Below are positions 1 through 9,088 of a stretch of DNA of 64,000 nt, one piece after another. Positions within the stretch are counted from its first letter, which is position 1. Each line of letters starts with the position of its first letter. This DNA comes from Nocardioides marinisabuli (GTDB lineage Bacteria; Actinomycetota; Actinomycetes; Propionibacteriales; Nocardioidaceae). The stretch covers positions 1,984,001 through 2,048,000 of the forward strand of contig NZ_CP059163.1 of the NCBI RefSeq assembly GCF_013466785.1, given 5' to 3'. The translations under genes and the position numbers were made by a program. Below the pieces are notes generated by a model that saw nothing but the letters and a program-made list of their open reading frames with translations, was not told the origin of the DNA and did not search any database.

Positions 1-1
1 C

Positions 2-550
2 CACGGCCTGGCCGCCACGACCACCGTCGCGGTGCTCGGCACCCTGGCCAGCCTCACCCTCACCGGGGTGCTCTCCGCGCTCGCGGTCTCGGCGCTGCAC
101 CTCACCGGCGTCACCGACGACCTCTCGCTGGCCGTGGGGATGACCCAGGGCGTCAACACCGAGGGCCTGCTGCTGGCGGGCATCGTGATCGGCTCGCTGG
201 GCGTGCTCGACGACGTCACCGTCACCCAGTCCGCCACCGTCGCGGAGCTCGCCCGCGCCAACCCGGCGTACGGCGCCCTGCAGCTCTTCCGCGCCGGCAG
301 CCGGGTCGGGCGCTCCCACATCGCCTCGGTCGTGAACACGATCGTGCTGGCCTACGCCGGCTCGGCGCTGCCGCTGCTGATCCTGATCGTGGCCAACACC
401 GAGTCGCTCGGCAGCGTGGTGACCGACCAGATCATCGCCCAGGAGGTGGTGCGCAGCGTGGTGGCCACGCTCGGCCTGGTCGCGGCGGTCCCGCTCACCA
501 CGGGCCTGGCGGCGCTGGTGCTGCGCTCCCACCCGGACCCGCAGGCCTGA
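2..550 (+). CDS. YibE/F family membrane protein, 3' part only
   Basis: The reading frame is open from the window edge, so the true start lies upstream and only about 183 C-terminal residues are present. Visible are several hydrophobic membrane segments and the GxLDDVTVTQ stretch around residues 65-75, which is the conserved core of YibE/F integral membrane proteins; that family has no firmly established biochemical role. The last segment ends in a short polar tail. The gene converges on the flavin reductase gene with only 12 bp between the two stops. Family assignment rests on the LDDVT motif and the membrane pattern; I am fairly sure of the family and make no claim on function. Confidence 0.75.
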   Translation, partial: HGLAATTTVAVLGTLASLTLTGVLSALAVSALHLTGVTDDLSLAVGMTQGVNTEGLLLAGIVIGSLGVLDDVTVTQSATVAELARANPAYGALQLFRAGSRVGRSHIASVVNTIVLAYAGSALPLLILIVANTESLGSVVTDQIIAQEVVRSVVATLGLVAAVPLTTGLAALVLRSHPDPQA

Positions 551-562
551 GGACGCCCCCGC

Positions 563-1174
563 TCAGGCGGGGCGGGTCATCCGCAGCATCGTGTCGGCCA
601 CGAGGTACTCGTCGGTGTAGCCGGCGCGCATCAGCGGCTGGGCCGCGAGGGTGTCGAAGCGGCCGTCGGCGGTGATCATCGCCGGGTCGACGTGCACGCC
701 CACGACCTCGCCGACGACCAGCCACTGGTCGGTCTCGGCGCCGTGCCGGTCGCGCAGCCGGGTCGAGTGCACCACGACGCACTCCAGGGAGGCGTGGCTC
801 GCGACCACCCGCGGGGCGCCCACCAGGTGCCCGGGGGCCAGCTCGAGCCCGACCTCCTCGGCCTCGTCGGTGCCCCGCGGCAGCGAGCGCGACGTGGCGT
901 TCATCTGCTCGGCCAGCCCGCGCGAGACCAGGTTCCACACGAACTCGCCCGACTCCAGGGCCAGGCTCGCGGTGTCCTTCATCCCCACGCTCGAGAACAT
1001 CACCATCGGGGGCCGGTCGCCCACGGCGTTGAAGAAGCTGTACGGCGCCAGGTTGGTCGTGCCGTCGGCCGTGCGGGTGCTGATCCACCCGATCGGGCGC
1101 GGGGCCACGATCGCCTTGAACGGGTCGTGGGGGAGCAGGTCGCGGTCGCGTGCCGAGGGCTCGTAGAACACCAT
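563..1174 (-). CDS. Flavin reductase family (flavoredoxin-like) FMN-binding protein
   Basis: A 203-residue protein of the flavin-reductase-like split-barrel family, which binds FMN and often supplies reduced flavin to a partner oxygenase. The N-terminal part has the family pattern PFKAIVAPRPIGWIST followed by NLAPYSFFNAVGDRPPMV, where the flavin is bound. I placed the start at the ATG starting MVFYEP because homologues begin just before the PRPIGW block; the frame is open further upstream but that extension is low-complexity and overlaps the divergent nuclease gene. Substrate and partner cannot be read from the context. The 82-bp gap to the divergent nuclease gene must hold both promoters. 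Confidence 0.85.
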   Translation of the reverse strand: MVFYEPSARDRDLLPHDPFKAIVAPRPIGWISTRTADGTTNLAPYSFFNAVGDRPPMVMFSSVGMKDTASLALESGEFVWNLVSRGLAEQMNATSRSLPRGTDEAEEVGLELAPGHLVGAPRVVASHASLECVVVHSTRLRDRHGAETDQWLVVGEVVGVHVDPAMITADGRFDTLAAQPLMRAGYTDEYLVADTMLRMTRPA

Positions 1175-1256
1175 GCGCCCATTGCACCAGCACCGGGCCC
1201 ACCCTCCTCGTCGGCCCGGCGGCGGCCCGTCGGTGGTGGCTGCCAGGCTGTGCGCC

Positions 1257-1829
1257 GTGGACGTCAGGTGGATGCCCGTGGCCGGGCTCGCGGTGGTGCT
1301 GCTCGCCGGCTGCACCGATGTGGGTGGGGTCGGTGGGGTCGGCGCCGGCGGCGTCGTGACGGTGCCGGAGCAGGCGCCCGCCCCTGTCGACGGCGGGGGC
1401 CGCGAGCGCGGCGAGGTGGTGCGCATCGTCGACGGCGACACGCTCTACCTGCGCGGCGACGGCGCCCTGCTGGGCGACGGCGGCGCCGACGGCACGGCGG
1501 TGCGGCTGCTGCAGATCGACACCCCCGAGACCGTGGCGCCGGGGTCGCCGGTGGAGTGCTGGGGCCCGGAGGCGTCGGCCGCGCTCGAGGACCTGGTCCC
1601 GCCGGGCTCGGGCGTCAGCGTGGAGGCCGACGACGAGCTGCTCGACCGCTACGGGCGCACGCTGCTCTACGTCTACGACGCCGACGGCGAGATGGTGAAC
1701 CTCGCGATGGTGCGCGCGGGGCACGCCGAGGCGGTGCTGTACGAGCCCAACGACCGCCACATCTCCGCCATGCGGGCTGCCGAGAGCGAGGCCCGCGAGG
1801 CCGGGCGGGGCCTGTGGGGCGCCTGCTGA
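1257..1829 (+). CDS. Secreted thermonuclease-like (SNase) lipoprotein
   Basis: About 190 residues. The N-terminus has a short hydrophobic stretch ending in the lipobox LLAGC, so the protein should be a lipoprotein anchored outside the membrane. The mature part carries the staphylococcal-nuclease fold: RIVDGDTL, then RLLQIDTPET, then DRYGRTLLYVY, matching the Asp/Arg/Glu active-site elements of the family, which cleaves DNA and RNA with calcium. The GTG start at 1257 is chosen because it gives a compact signal peptide; ATG at 1272 is the alternative. The frame is open upstream but that part would precede the signal peptide. A nutritional or DNA-scavenging role is inference. Confidence 0.85.
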   Translation: MDVRWMPVAGLAVVLLAGCTDVGGVGGVGAGGVVTVPEQAPAPVDGGGRERGEVVRIVDGDTLYLRGDGALLGDGGADGTAVRLLQIDTPETVAPGSPVECWGPEASAALEDLVPPGSGVSVEADDELLDRYGRTLLYVYDADGEMVNLAMVRAGHAEAVLYEPNDRHISAMRAAESEAREAGRGLWGAC

Positions 1830-1881
1830 GCGGCTACCTGCGACAGTGGAGTCCGCCGTCGCCGCACCGCCCGAGGACCCC

Positions 1882-2877
1882 ATGATCACCCGCACCCCCG
1901 TCTCCGCCGTCCGCCTGGGCGGCCGTCCGGACCAGCCGCTGCTGCTGCTGGGCCCCGATCTCGGCACGAGCGCGCAGGCGCTCTGGGCCGCGGCCGCCGT
2001 CCACCTCGCCGAGCACTTCCAGGTGGTGGCCTGGGACCTGCCCGGGCACGGCACCAACCGGACCCCGCTCGAGGCGCCGGTGACGGTCGCCGGCCTGGCA
2101 GCCGGGGTGCTCGAGGCCGTCGACGCGATGGGGCGGGGCCTCCAGCCGCCGACCTTCCACTACGCGGGCGCCGGGGTGGGCGCGGCCGTCGGCCTCCAGC
2201 TGCTCCTCGACGCGCCCGCCCGGGTCGAGTCGGCCACCCTGCTCGGCGCCGGGGCCGTGGCGCCCGACCCGCTCCCCGAGCGGCCCGCGGCCGCCGCCGA
2301 CGCCGACGACGACGCTGACGACGAGGGGTACGCCGCGGTGCGCGCCGCCCTCGCCGGCTTCGACGTACGCCGGCGGCTCGGCCGGATCGCCACCCCCGTG
2401 CTCGTCGCGGCCGGCGCCGACGACGCGACGACGCCGGTGGCGTCGCTGCGCGAGGTCGCCGACGGCGTGCAGGACGGACGGCTCGAGGTGGTCGCGGGAG
2501 CCGGCCGCCTCGTCCCGGTCGACGCGCCCGCCGAGGTCGCTCGTCTGGTGCGGGAGCACGCGTTCGGGCCGGCCGCGACGGCCCTCGAGGACATGACCAC
2601 GCGCTTCGAGGCCGCGGTCGCCGACGTGTGGGGCGCCGTCGCGTCCCGACCGGGCCTCGACCCGCGCTCCCGCTCGCTGGTCACGCTGACCGCCCTGGTG
2701 GTCGGCGGCCACCACGACCGGCTGGCGCAGGAGGTGCCGGTCGCGCTCGAGCAGGGCGTCGGGGTCGAGGAGATCACCGAGCTGCTCGTCCAGGCGGCGG
2801 TGCTCTGCGGCGTCCCCGCCGCCGAGGCCGCCCTCCGCACCGTCCGGACCACCCTCGCCGAGCTGGGGGAGGGCTAG
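1882..2877 (+). CDS. PcaD-PcaC-like fusion; hydrolase half lacks Ser and His
   Basis: A 331-residue two-domain protein resembling actinobacterial PcaL, which joins 3-oxoadipate enol-lactonase (PcaD) and 4-carboxymuconolactone decarboxylase (PcaC). Residues 1-225 form the alpha/beta hydrolase part, with PGHG near 54-57; residues 235-331 form the carboxymuconolactone-decarboxylase part (SLVTLTALVVGGHH, then QAAVLCGVPAAEA). The nucleophile elbow reads YAGAGVGAAVG, so the usual serine is Gly98, and the usual catalytic histidine position reads AGRLVPVD (Arg209). The thiolase gene of the same pathway follows 10 bp downstream. A GTG at 1846 is an alternative start. Loss of triad residues means lactonase activity is doubtful; the decarboxylase half looks intact. 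Confidence 0.75.
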   Translation: MITRTPVSAVRLGGRPDQPLLLLGPDLGTSAQALWAAAAVHLAEHFQVVAWDLPGHGTNRTPLEAPVTVAGLAAGVLEAVDAMGRGLQPPTFHYAGAGVGAAVGLQLLLDAPARVESATLLGAGAVAPDPLPERPAAAADADDDADDEGYAAVRAALAGFDVRRRLGRIATPVLVAAGADDATTPVASLREVADGVQDGRLEVVAGAGRLVPVDAPAEVARLVREHAFGPAATALEDMTTRFEAAVADVWGAVASRPGLDPRSRSLVTLTALVVGGHHDRLAQEVPVALEQGVGVEEITELLVQAAVLCGVPAAEAALRTVRTTLAELGEG

Positions 2878-2887
2878 CCTCGACGCC

Positions 2888-4099
<1,212 letters not shown>

Positions 4100-4104
4100 G
4101 CCCG

Positions 4105-4157
4105 CGGGACGTCATGCGCCGGGCACGGACGGACGTCCCGCCCGGATGACGTCCCGG
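4105..4157. terminator. Hairpin between convergent thiolase and siderophore-interacting gene
   Basis: CGGGACGTC at 4105-4113 pairs with GACGTCCCG at 4132-4140, and a third copy GACGTCCCGG follows at 4148-4157. The structure fills the 66-bp gap between two converging stop codons. There is no U-tract, which is common for GC-rich actinobacterial terminators, so termination is inferred from position and pairing. Confidence 0.5.
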
Positions 4158-4165
4158 GGCGGGGC

Positions 4166-4960
4166 TCAGGCGGTGTCGCCCTCCATCGCGGTCACGAACT
4201 GCTTCTTGACCGAGCGCCACTGCTCGTCGTCCATGCCGCGGCGCCAGTACGGCGAGCACGACAGGTCGGCGCGGGCGACGCCGCGGTCGCGCAGCAGGTG
4301 GGCACGGATCGCGCGGATCTCCTCGGCCTCGCCGTGCACGAAGGCGTGCACCCGCCCGGTGGGCAGCTCGGCCTGCTCGACGGCCTCGACCAGCGGCCGG
4401 GGCGACCGGGCGCTGCGGTGCACCCACCGCAGGTCGAGGTCGGCGGGGCTCTCGACGGCGATCTCGTGCTCGGGGCCGTCGACGACCAGGAGCGCCACGG
4501 CGCGGTCGGCGGGGCGCAGGACCTCCAGCGAGGCGGCGATGGCCGGCAGGGCCGACTCGTCACCGACCAGCAGGTGCCAGTCGGCACCGGGGTCGGGACG
4601 GTAGTCGCCGGCGGGGCCGTTGAAGACGAGCACGTCGCCGGGCTCGGCGCGGTCGGCCCACGGGCCGCCGTGCCCGCTGTCGCCGTGCACCACGAGGTCG
4701 AGCGTCATCTCGCGCCGCTCGGCGTCCCAGCGGCGCACGGTGTAGCGGCGCCGCAGCGGCCACTGCTCCTGGGGGTGGGTGTCGCGGACCTCGCGCGGGT
4801 CGAAGACCGGCCCGTACGTCGCCCCCGCCGGTGGGATGGCGGCGTTGATGTAGCTGTCGGTGCAGTCGGGCATTTCCAGCCCGTCGAGCCCGTCGCCGCC
4901 GAGGACGACGCGGACCATGGTGGGGGAGATCTGCTCGGTGCTCTGGACGACGCCGTGCAC
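4166..4960 (-). CDS. Siderophore-interacting flavoprotein (SIP/ViuB family)
   Basis: A 264-residue FAD-binding ferric-siderophore reductase, which releases iron inside the cell by reducing Fe(III) in imported siderophores. The N-terminal barrel has RRYTVRRWDAE, the flavin-binding block of the SIP family, followed by DLVVHGDSGHGGPWADRA, and the C-terminal half has the SIP core ending in YWRRG near the last 30 residues. Start is GTG at 4960. A near-perfect DtxR/IdeR palindrome lies about 43 bp upstream, so iron repression is very likely. It stands alone; no siderophore biosynthesis or uptake gene is adjacent, although two further iron-boxed units lie in this window. Confidence 0.88.
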   Translation of the reverse strand: MHGVVQSTEQISPTMVRVVLGGDGLDGLEMPDCTDSYINAAIPPAGATYGPVFDPREVRDTHPQEQWPLRRRYTVRRWDAERREMTLDLVVHGDSGHGGPWADRAEPGDVLVFNGPAGDYRPDPGADWHLLVGDESALPAIAASLEVLRPADRAVALLVVDGPEHEIAVESPADLDLRWVHRSARSPRPLVEAVEQAELPTGRVHAFVHGEAEEIRAIRAHLLRDRGVARADLSCSPYWRRGMDDEQWRSVKKQFVTAMEGDTA

Positions 4961-5002
4961 GGGCGGGCCCCTTTCGGTGGAACAGGTCGCCGAAGCGCTG
5001 GA

Positions 5003-5020
5003 AGTTAGGCAAGCCTAACT
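5003..5020. promoter_or_regulatory. DtxR/IdeR-type iron box upstream of the siderophore-interacting gene
   Basis: AGTTAGGCAAGCCTAACT is an 8-bp perfect inverted repeat around AA and carries the TTAGG/CCTAA half sites of the iron-dependent repressor box. The stop codon of the upstream ROK gene (5015-5017, read on the minus strand) lies inside the palindrome, so promoter and operator of the iron gene overlap the end of the sugar regulator gene. Confidence 0.8.
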
Positions 5021-6229
5021 CCCTGCCCCTGACGGAGGGCCACCGGGCGTCGACGGGGCCTCGAGGGCGGCCTCGCCGGAGAGCACCGCCATCAGCCCGC
5101 GCTCCGCGGCACCGGTGGCGGCGGCGCGGATGCCCAGCGCGCCGAGGCGCAGGTCGGGGACGGGGCGCTGGGCCGGGGCGGAGCGCCGGGCGAGCGCCAG
5201 GCGGGCCGGTGCGAGCACGTGGTCGCCCAGGGGCACGAAGTACCCGCCCAGCACCACGACCCGGGGGTCGAGGACGGCGGTCAGGGCGCTCAGGCCCAGG
5301 CCGACCAGCTCGCCCAGCCCGCGCAGGGCACCGGCGACGGCCGGGTCGGTGCGCGCACGCACGGCGACCGCGGCGGCCGTCGTGAGCGGGTCCTCGAGCT
5401 CCGGCATCCGGGTCGCGCGCAGCAGCGCGTGCAGCCCGATCGAGGCCTCCCAGCACCCGGTGCGGCCGCACCCGCAGACCGCCCGCGGGTCGCCCAGCGG
5501 CATGTGCCCCACCTCGCCGGCGAAGCCGTGCGCCCCGGTGCGCAGGACGCCGCGCTCGAGGATGCCCGCGCCGATGCCGACGGTGCCGGTCAGGTAGACC
5601 GCGTCGTCGAGCCCGGCGGCCGCACCGTGCCGGCTCTCGGCGAGCGCGGCGCAGTTGGCGTCGTTGGCGATCTCGACGGGGCAGCGGGAGTCGAAGACGG
5701 CGGCGACCCGGTCGTGCAGGCGGGTGCCGTGCTCGATGCCGAGGTTGGGGGTCCACACCACCTCGCGCCGGTCTGCGGCGATCAGTCCGGGCACCGCGAC
5801 CGTCACCCCGACCGGGGCCGCGCCCGCCGCCTCGACCTGCGCGTGCACCGCCCGTGCCAGGTCGACGAGCGCGACCAGGGGGTCGGGGTCGCGCGAGCGG
5901 CGCGACCGGGTCTCGCTGAGCCGGGTCCGGCCCGCCAGGTCGAGGACGACGGCGCTGACGTAGTCGACGTTGACCTCCAGGCCCACCGACACGTGCGGCT
6001 GCGACCGGAGCCGCACCGGTACGGCGGGCCGCCCGCGCCCGGCGCGGCTGGAGGCCTCCTCCTCGACGGCCGCCACCTCGAGCAGCTCCGTCACGATCGC
6101 GCTGACCGTGGTCTTCGACAGCCCGGTGCGCTCGGCCAGCCGGCTGCGCGACGCCGCACCCTCGAAGCGCAGGGAGCGCAGCACGGCCGCGACGTTGTGC
6201 CGGCGCAGCCGCTCGGGCGCGGTCGTCAG
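5015..6229 (-). CDS. ROK family transcriptional regulator
   Basis: About 404 residues: an N-terminal winged helix (RHNVAAVLR, then SRSRLAERTGLSKTTVSAIV) followed by a ROK sugar-binding domain with the zinc motif CGCGRTGCWE. Such proteins repress sugar operons and release DNA on binding a sugar or sugar phosphate. The gene directly follows xylB. No ATG, GTG or TTG lies at the expected N-terminus; a CTG at 6229 overlaps the xylB stop as CTGA, giving classical coupling, so I used it. The first standard start is GTG at 6184, which removes about 15 residues but keeps the helix-turn-helix. An indel error near the start is another explanation. Its C-terminus ends within the iron box. Confidence 0.8.
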   Translation of the reverse strand: MTTAPERLRRHNVAAVLRSLRFEGAASRSRLAERTGLSKTTVSAIVTELLEVAAVEEEASSRAGRGRPAVPVRLRSQPHVSVGLEVNVDYVSAVVLDLAGRTRLSETRSRRSRDPDPLVALVDLARAVHAQVEAAGAAPVGVTVAVPGLIAADRREVVWTPNLGIEHGTRLHDRVAAVFDSRCPVEIANDANCAALAESRHGAAAGLDDAVYLTGTVGIGAGILERGVLRTGAHGFAGEVGHMPLGDPRAVCGCGRTGCWEASIGLHALLRATRMPELEDPLTTAAAVAVRARTDPAVAGALRGLGELVGLGLSALTAVLDPRVVVLGGYFVPLGDHVLAPARLALARRSAPAQRPVPDLRLGALGIRAAATGAAERGLMAVLSGEAALEAPSTPGGPPSGAGS

Positions 6230-7611
6230 GACCAGGCCCCGGTCTGCTCGCGGAGCCGGACGTAGGCCTCGCGCACCTCCGGCGTGGGCTCGGCGGTGAG
6301 CGTGCGTGTGCCCGTGGTCGGCCAGGCCGGCGGGGTCGCCGCGCCCGACAGGGCCCAGGCGGCCTGGCGGGCCGCGCCGCGGGCGACGTACTCGCCCGGC
6401 TCCGGGAGCTCGAGGTCGCGGCCCAGCACGGCCGGGAGGATCTGCTGCAGGGCCCTGCTGCGGGTGGCACCCCCGATGAGGAGGACCCGTCCCACCGGGC
6501 GGTCCAGCTGCGCGGCCAGGGCGTCGACCGTGTCGGCCAGGCTGCAGCCCAGCGCCTCGAAGGCCGCGCGGGCCAGGTCGGCCCGGTCGGTCGTGGTGGT
6601 CAGCCCCGTCCACGTGCCGACGGCGTGCGGCCGGTCGGGGGTCCGCTCGCCGCCGTAGTAGGGCAGCAGGGTGGTGCCGTGCGAGCCCGGCGGGGCGGAG
6701 AGCGCGAGCGCCGCCAGCTCGTCGTGGTCGACGCCCAGGAGCCGGGCCTGCAGGTCCAGGATGCGGGCCGCGTTGAGGGTGACGGCCAGGGGCAGGAACC
6801 CGCCGGTCGCGTCGGCGAACCCGGTGACCAGCCCCGACCCGTCGTGGACCGCGGCCTGCGTGCGCGCCGAGGCGACCCCCGAGGTGCCGACCGAGATCAG
6901 GACGTCGCCCGGCTGCAGGTCCAGGGCCAGGGCGGCGGCCATGTTGTCGCCCGTCCCGGGCCCGACGACCTGCCCGTGCCGCGTCTCGGCGGCGGCCTCG
7001 CCGGCACCCGCGACGCGGGGCAGCTCGACCTCGCGGCCCAGGGCGGCGGCCGCGAGCTCGGGGCGCCAGCGGTCCTCCCGGGTGGAGAAGTAGCCGGTGC
7101 CGGAGGCGTCGCCGCGGTCGGTGAAGGCCGCCGTGCCCGGCGCCGCCAGGTGCCGGGACAGGTGGTCGTGGGGGAGCAGCACCCGGTGGGTACGGCGCGC
7201 CGCCTCGGGCTCGTGGTCGCGCAGCCACCTCAGCTTCGTGACGGTGAAGGAGGCCACCAGGACGCTGCCCACCAGGTCGGCGCACGCCTGGGGGCCACCC
7301 CACTCCTCGACCAGCTGGCGGGCCGCCCCGGCGGAGCGGGTGTCGTTCCACAGCAGTGCCGGTCGCACCGGTGCGTCGTGCTCGTCGAGGGCGACCATGC
7401 CGTGCTGCTGCCCGGCCACCGAGACGCCGGCGGCGCGCGGCAGCAGCGGCCCGGCCGCTGCCTCGAGGGCGGTGGTCCAGGCGTGCGGGTCGACCTCGGT
7501 GGCGTCGGGGTGCGGGGCCGCGTCCTGGGCCACGACGGTGCCGTCGTCGGCGTCGACGAGCACCGCCTTCGTGGACTGGGTCGAGGAGTCGATGCCGAGG
7601 ACGAGAGTCAT
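6226..7611 (-). CDS. xylB: Xylulokinase
   Basis: A 461-residue FGGY-family sugar kinase. The N-terminus LGIDSSTQSTKAVLVD is the first phosphate-binding loop; AGQQHGMVALDE and LLWNDTRS are signatures of xylulose kinases and carry substrate-binding residues; VGPGTGDNMAAALAL and LISVGTSGV lie at the start of the second lobe. It phosphorylates D-xylulose to xylulose 5-phosphate and pairs with the xylose isomerase gene at 14 kb. It heads a leftward unit with the ROK gene (four-base overlap) and is divergent from a second ROK gene. A sigma70-like promoter overlapped by a palindrome lies immediately upstream, so sugar-dependent control is expected. Confidence 0.9.
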   Translation of the reverse strand: MTLVLGIDSSTQSTKAVLVDADDGTVVAQDAAPHPDATEVDPHAWTTALEAAAGPLLPRAAGVSVAGQQHGMVALDEHDAPVRPALLWNDTRSAGAARQLVEEWGGPQACADLVGSVLVASFTVTKLRWLRDHEPEAARRTHRVLLPHDHLSRHLAAPGTAAFTDRGDASGTGYFSTREDRWRPELAAAALGREVELPRVAGAGEAAAETRHGQVVGPGTGDNMAAALALDLQPGDVLISVGTSGVASARTQAAVHDGSGLVTGFADATGGFLPLAVTLNAARILDLQARLLGVDHDELAALALSAPPGSHGTTLLPYYGGERTPDRPHAVGTWTGLTTTTDRADLARAAFEALGCSLADTVDALAAQLDRPVGRVLLIGGATRSRALQQILPAVLGRDLELPEPGEYVARGAARQAAWALSGAATPPAWPTTGTRTLTAEPTPEVREAYVRLREQTGAWS

Positions 7612-7617
7612 GCCGAC

Positions 7618-7647
7618 GATTTAGTGCGGGAGGCGCACAAAAGTCAA
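7618..7647 (-). promoter_or_regulatory. xylB promoter with overlapping palindromic operator
   Basis: On the minus strand TTGACT (7642-7647) and TAAATC (7618-7623) are spaced 18 bp and would start transcription almost at the xylB ATG. Between them lies an inverted repeat, TTTAGTGCG (7620-7628) against CGCACAAAA (7634-7642), 8 of 9 matching. Position between the -35 and -10 boxes is typical of a repressor site; one of the two neighbouring ROK proteins is the obvious candidate. Confidence 0.6.
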
Positions 7648-7722
7648 GGCCGGGGCGTCGCGAGCGCTCGTACGCCGCCCGCGCCGGTCTGGTCCACCCG
7701 CACGCTCAGCGGGGCGCGACCC

Positions 7723-7771
7723 TTGACGTGATGGCAGTCACTACTTAGTTTGTTGCACCGACAGACAAACT
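7723..7771 (+). promoter_or_regulatory. Promoter of second ROK gene with XylR-like operator
   Basis: TTGACG (7723-7728) and TAGTTT (7746-7751) are spaced 17 bp. Overlapping the -10 box is the inverted repeat AGTTTGT (7747-7753) and ACAAACT (7765-7771) with an 11-bp spacer. The sequence TTAGTTTGTTG is close to what I recall of the Bacillus XylR (ROK family) operators, which contain TTAGTTTGTT. Auto-regulation by a ROK protein is inferred. Confidence 0.6.
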
Positions 7772-7804
7772 CTGTGACCGCCGTCATACCGAGGAGCAGA
7801 CCCC

Positions 7805-9088
7805 GTGAGCCGACGCCCGAGCCTCACCGGCAGCAGCGCGACTGCCGACCAGGTCGCCGTGCGCCGGCACAACCTCTCGCTGGTCCTGGGCCACCTGCGC
7901 CGCCACGGCGACCGCTCCCGGGCCCGGGTCGCGGAGGAGACCGGCCTGAACAAGGCGACGGTCTCCAGCCTGGTCGCCGAGCTGGTCGAGCGTGGTCTGG
8001 TCAGCGAGGGCGAGGCGGAGCGGGGCGGGGTCGGCAGGCCGGCGCAGGCCGTCGGGCTGGACGGTCGCCACCTGGTCGCGCTCGGCGCCGAGATCAACAT
8101 CGACTACCTCTCCGTCCTGGCCCTCGACCTGCGCGGCGAGCTGGTCGCCGAGCGACGCGTCGCACTCGACACCGCCGGCATGGAGCCCACCCGGGTCCTG
8201 GGCGAGCTGGCCCGGGTGGTCAGGGAGGTGCTCGACGGTCTCGACGGCCGGTCCCGTCCGGTCGGGCTCACCGTCGCGGTCCCCGGCCTGGTCGAGACCG
8301 CGACCGGGACCGTCTTCGACGCGCCCAACCTGCGCTGGCAGCGCACGGCGGCCGTGGCCCAGCTGTGCGCCGACCTCGACGCCCCCGACTACCCGGTGAC
8401 GCTGGACAACGAGGCCAACCTCGCGGCCGTCGCCGAGCTGGCGGCCCGGGCCGACGCGCCCCCGGACGACCTGCTGCTGCTGACCGGCGGCGCCGGTGTC
8501 GGTGGCGGCATGGTCGCCGGCGGCCGCCTGCTGCGCGGGGGCCAGGGCTTCGCCGGCGAGGTCGGGCACATGCGCGTGGAGCGTGCGGGCGCGCGGTGCG
8601 GCTGCGGGCGCACCGGCTGCTGGGAGACCGTCGTGGGCCTGCACACGCTGCTGCGGCTGGCCGCCGACGAGGGCGACCCGGTCCGCGACCCGGCGCGTGA
8701 CCTGGTCCAGCGCCTCGACGAGCTGCGGGGGCGCGCCGCGGCCGGCGACACCCGCACCCTGGCCGCCCTCACCGAGGTCGCGGACTGGCTGACGGTCGGC
8801 GCCGGGATCCTGGTCAACGTCCTCAACCCGCAGGTCCTCGTCCTCGGCGGCTACTTCGCCGCCCTCGGGCCCTGGTTCGCCGAGGCGCTCGAGGCGGGCC
8901 TCCAGCAGGAGGTCTTCGCCCCCGGCAGCGGCGGCTGCCGGGTCGAGATGTCGACGCTCGGCTTCTCCGCCGCGGTCCGCGGCGGCGCGCTGCAGGCGCT
9001 CTCCGTCGTGTTCGACGACCCCACCCGGGCCGGCCTCGCCCCGCCGGCCCGCACCACCGACGACCTCGCGACCGGAGCCACCCGATGA
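7805..9088 (+). CDS. ROK family transcriptional regulator (XylR-like)
   Basis: A 427-residue ROK protein: helix-turn-helix at about residues 20-75 (RRHNLSLVLGHLRRHGDRSR, then EETGLNKATVSSLVAELVERGL) and a ROK domain with the zinc-binding CGCGRTGCWE near residue 265. GTG start with GAGGAG 10 bp upstream. It shares the domain plan of the ROK gene at 5015 and is the first gene of the rightward sugar-transport operon, overlapping the ABC ATPase by ATGA. The XylR-like palindrome on its own promoter and the flanking xylB and xylA make it the best candidate for the xylose-responsive repressor; the inducer is inferred. Confidence 0.88.
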   Translation: MSRRPSLTGSSATADQVAVRRHNLSLVLGHLRRHGDRSRARVAEETGLNKATVSSLVAELVERGLVSEGEAERGGVGRPAQAVGLDGRHLVALGAEINIDYLSVLALDLRGELVAERRVALDTAGMEPTRVLGELARVVREVLDGLDGRSRPVGLTVAVPGLVETATGTVFDAPNLRWQRTAAVAQLCADLDAPDYPVTLDNEANLAAVAELAARADAPPDDLLLLTGGAGVGGGMVAGGRLLRGGQGFAGEVGHMRVERAGARCGCGRTGCWETVVGLHTLLRLAADEGDPVRDPARDLVQRLDELRGRAAAGDTRTLAALTEVADWLTVGAGILVNVLNPQVLVLGGYFAALGPWFAEALEAGLQQEVFAPGSGGCRVEMSTLGFSAAVRGGALQALSVVFDDPTRAGLAPPARTTDDLATGATR

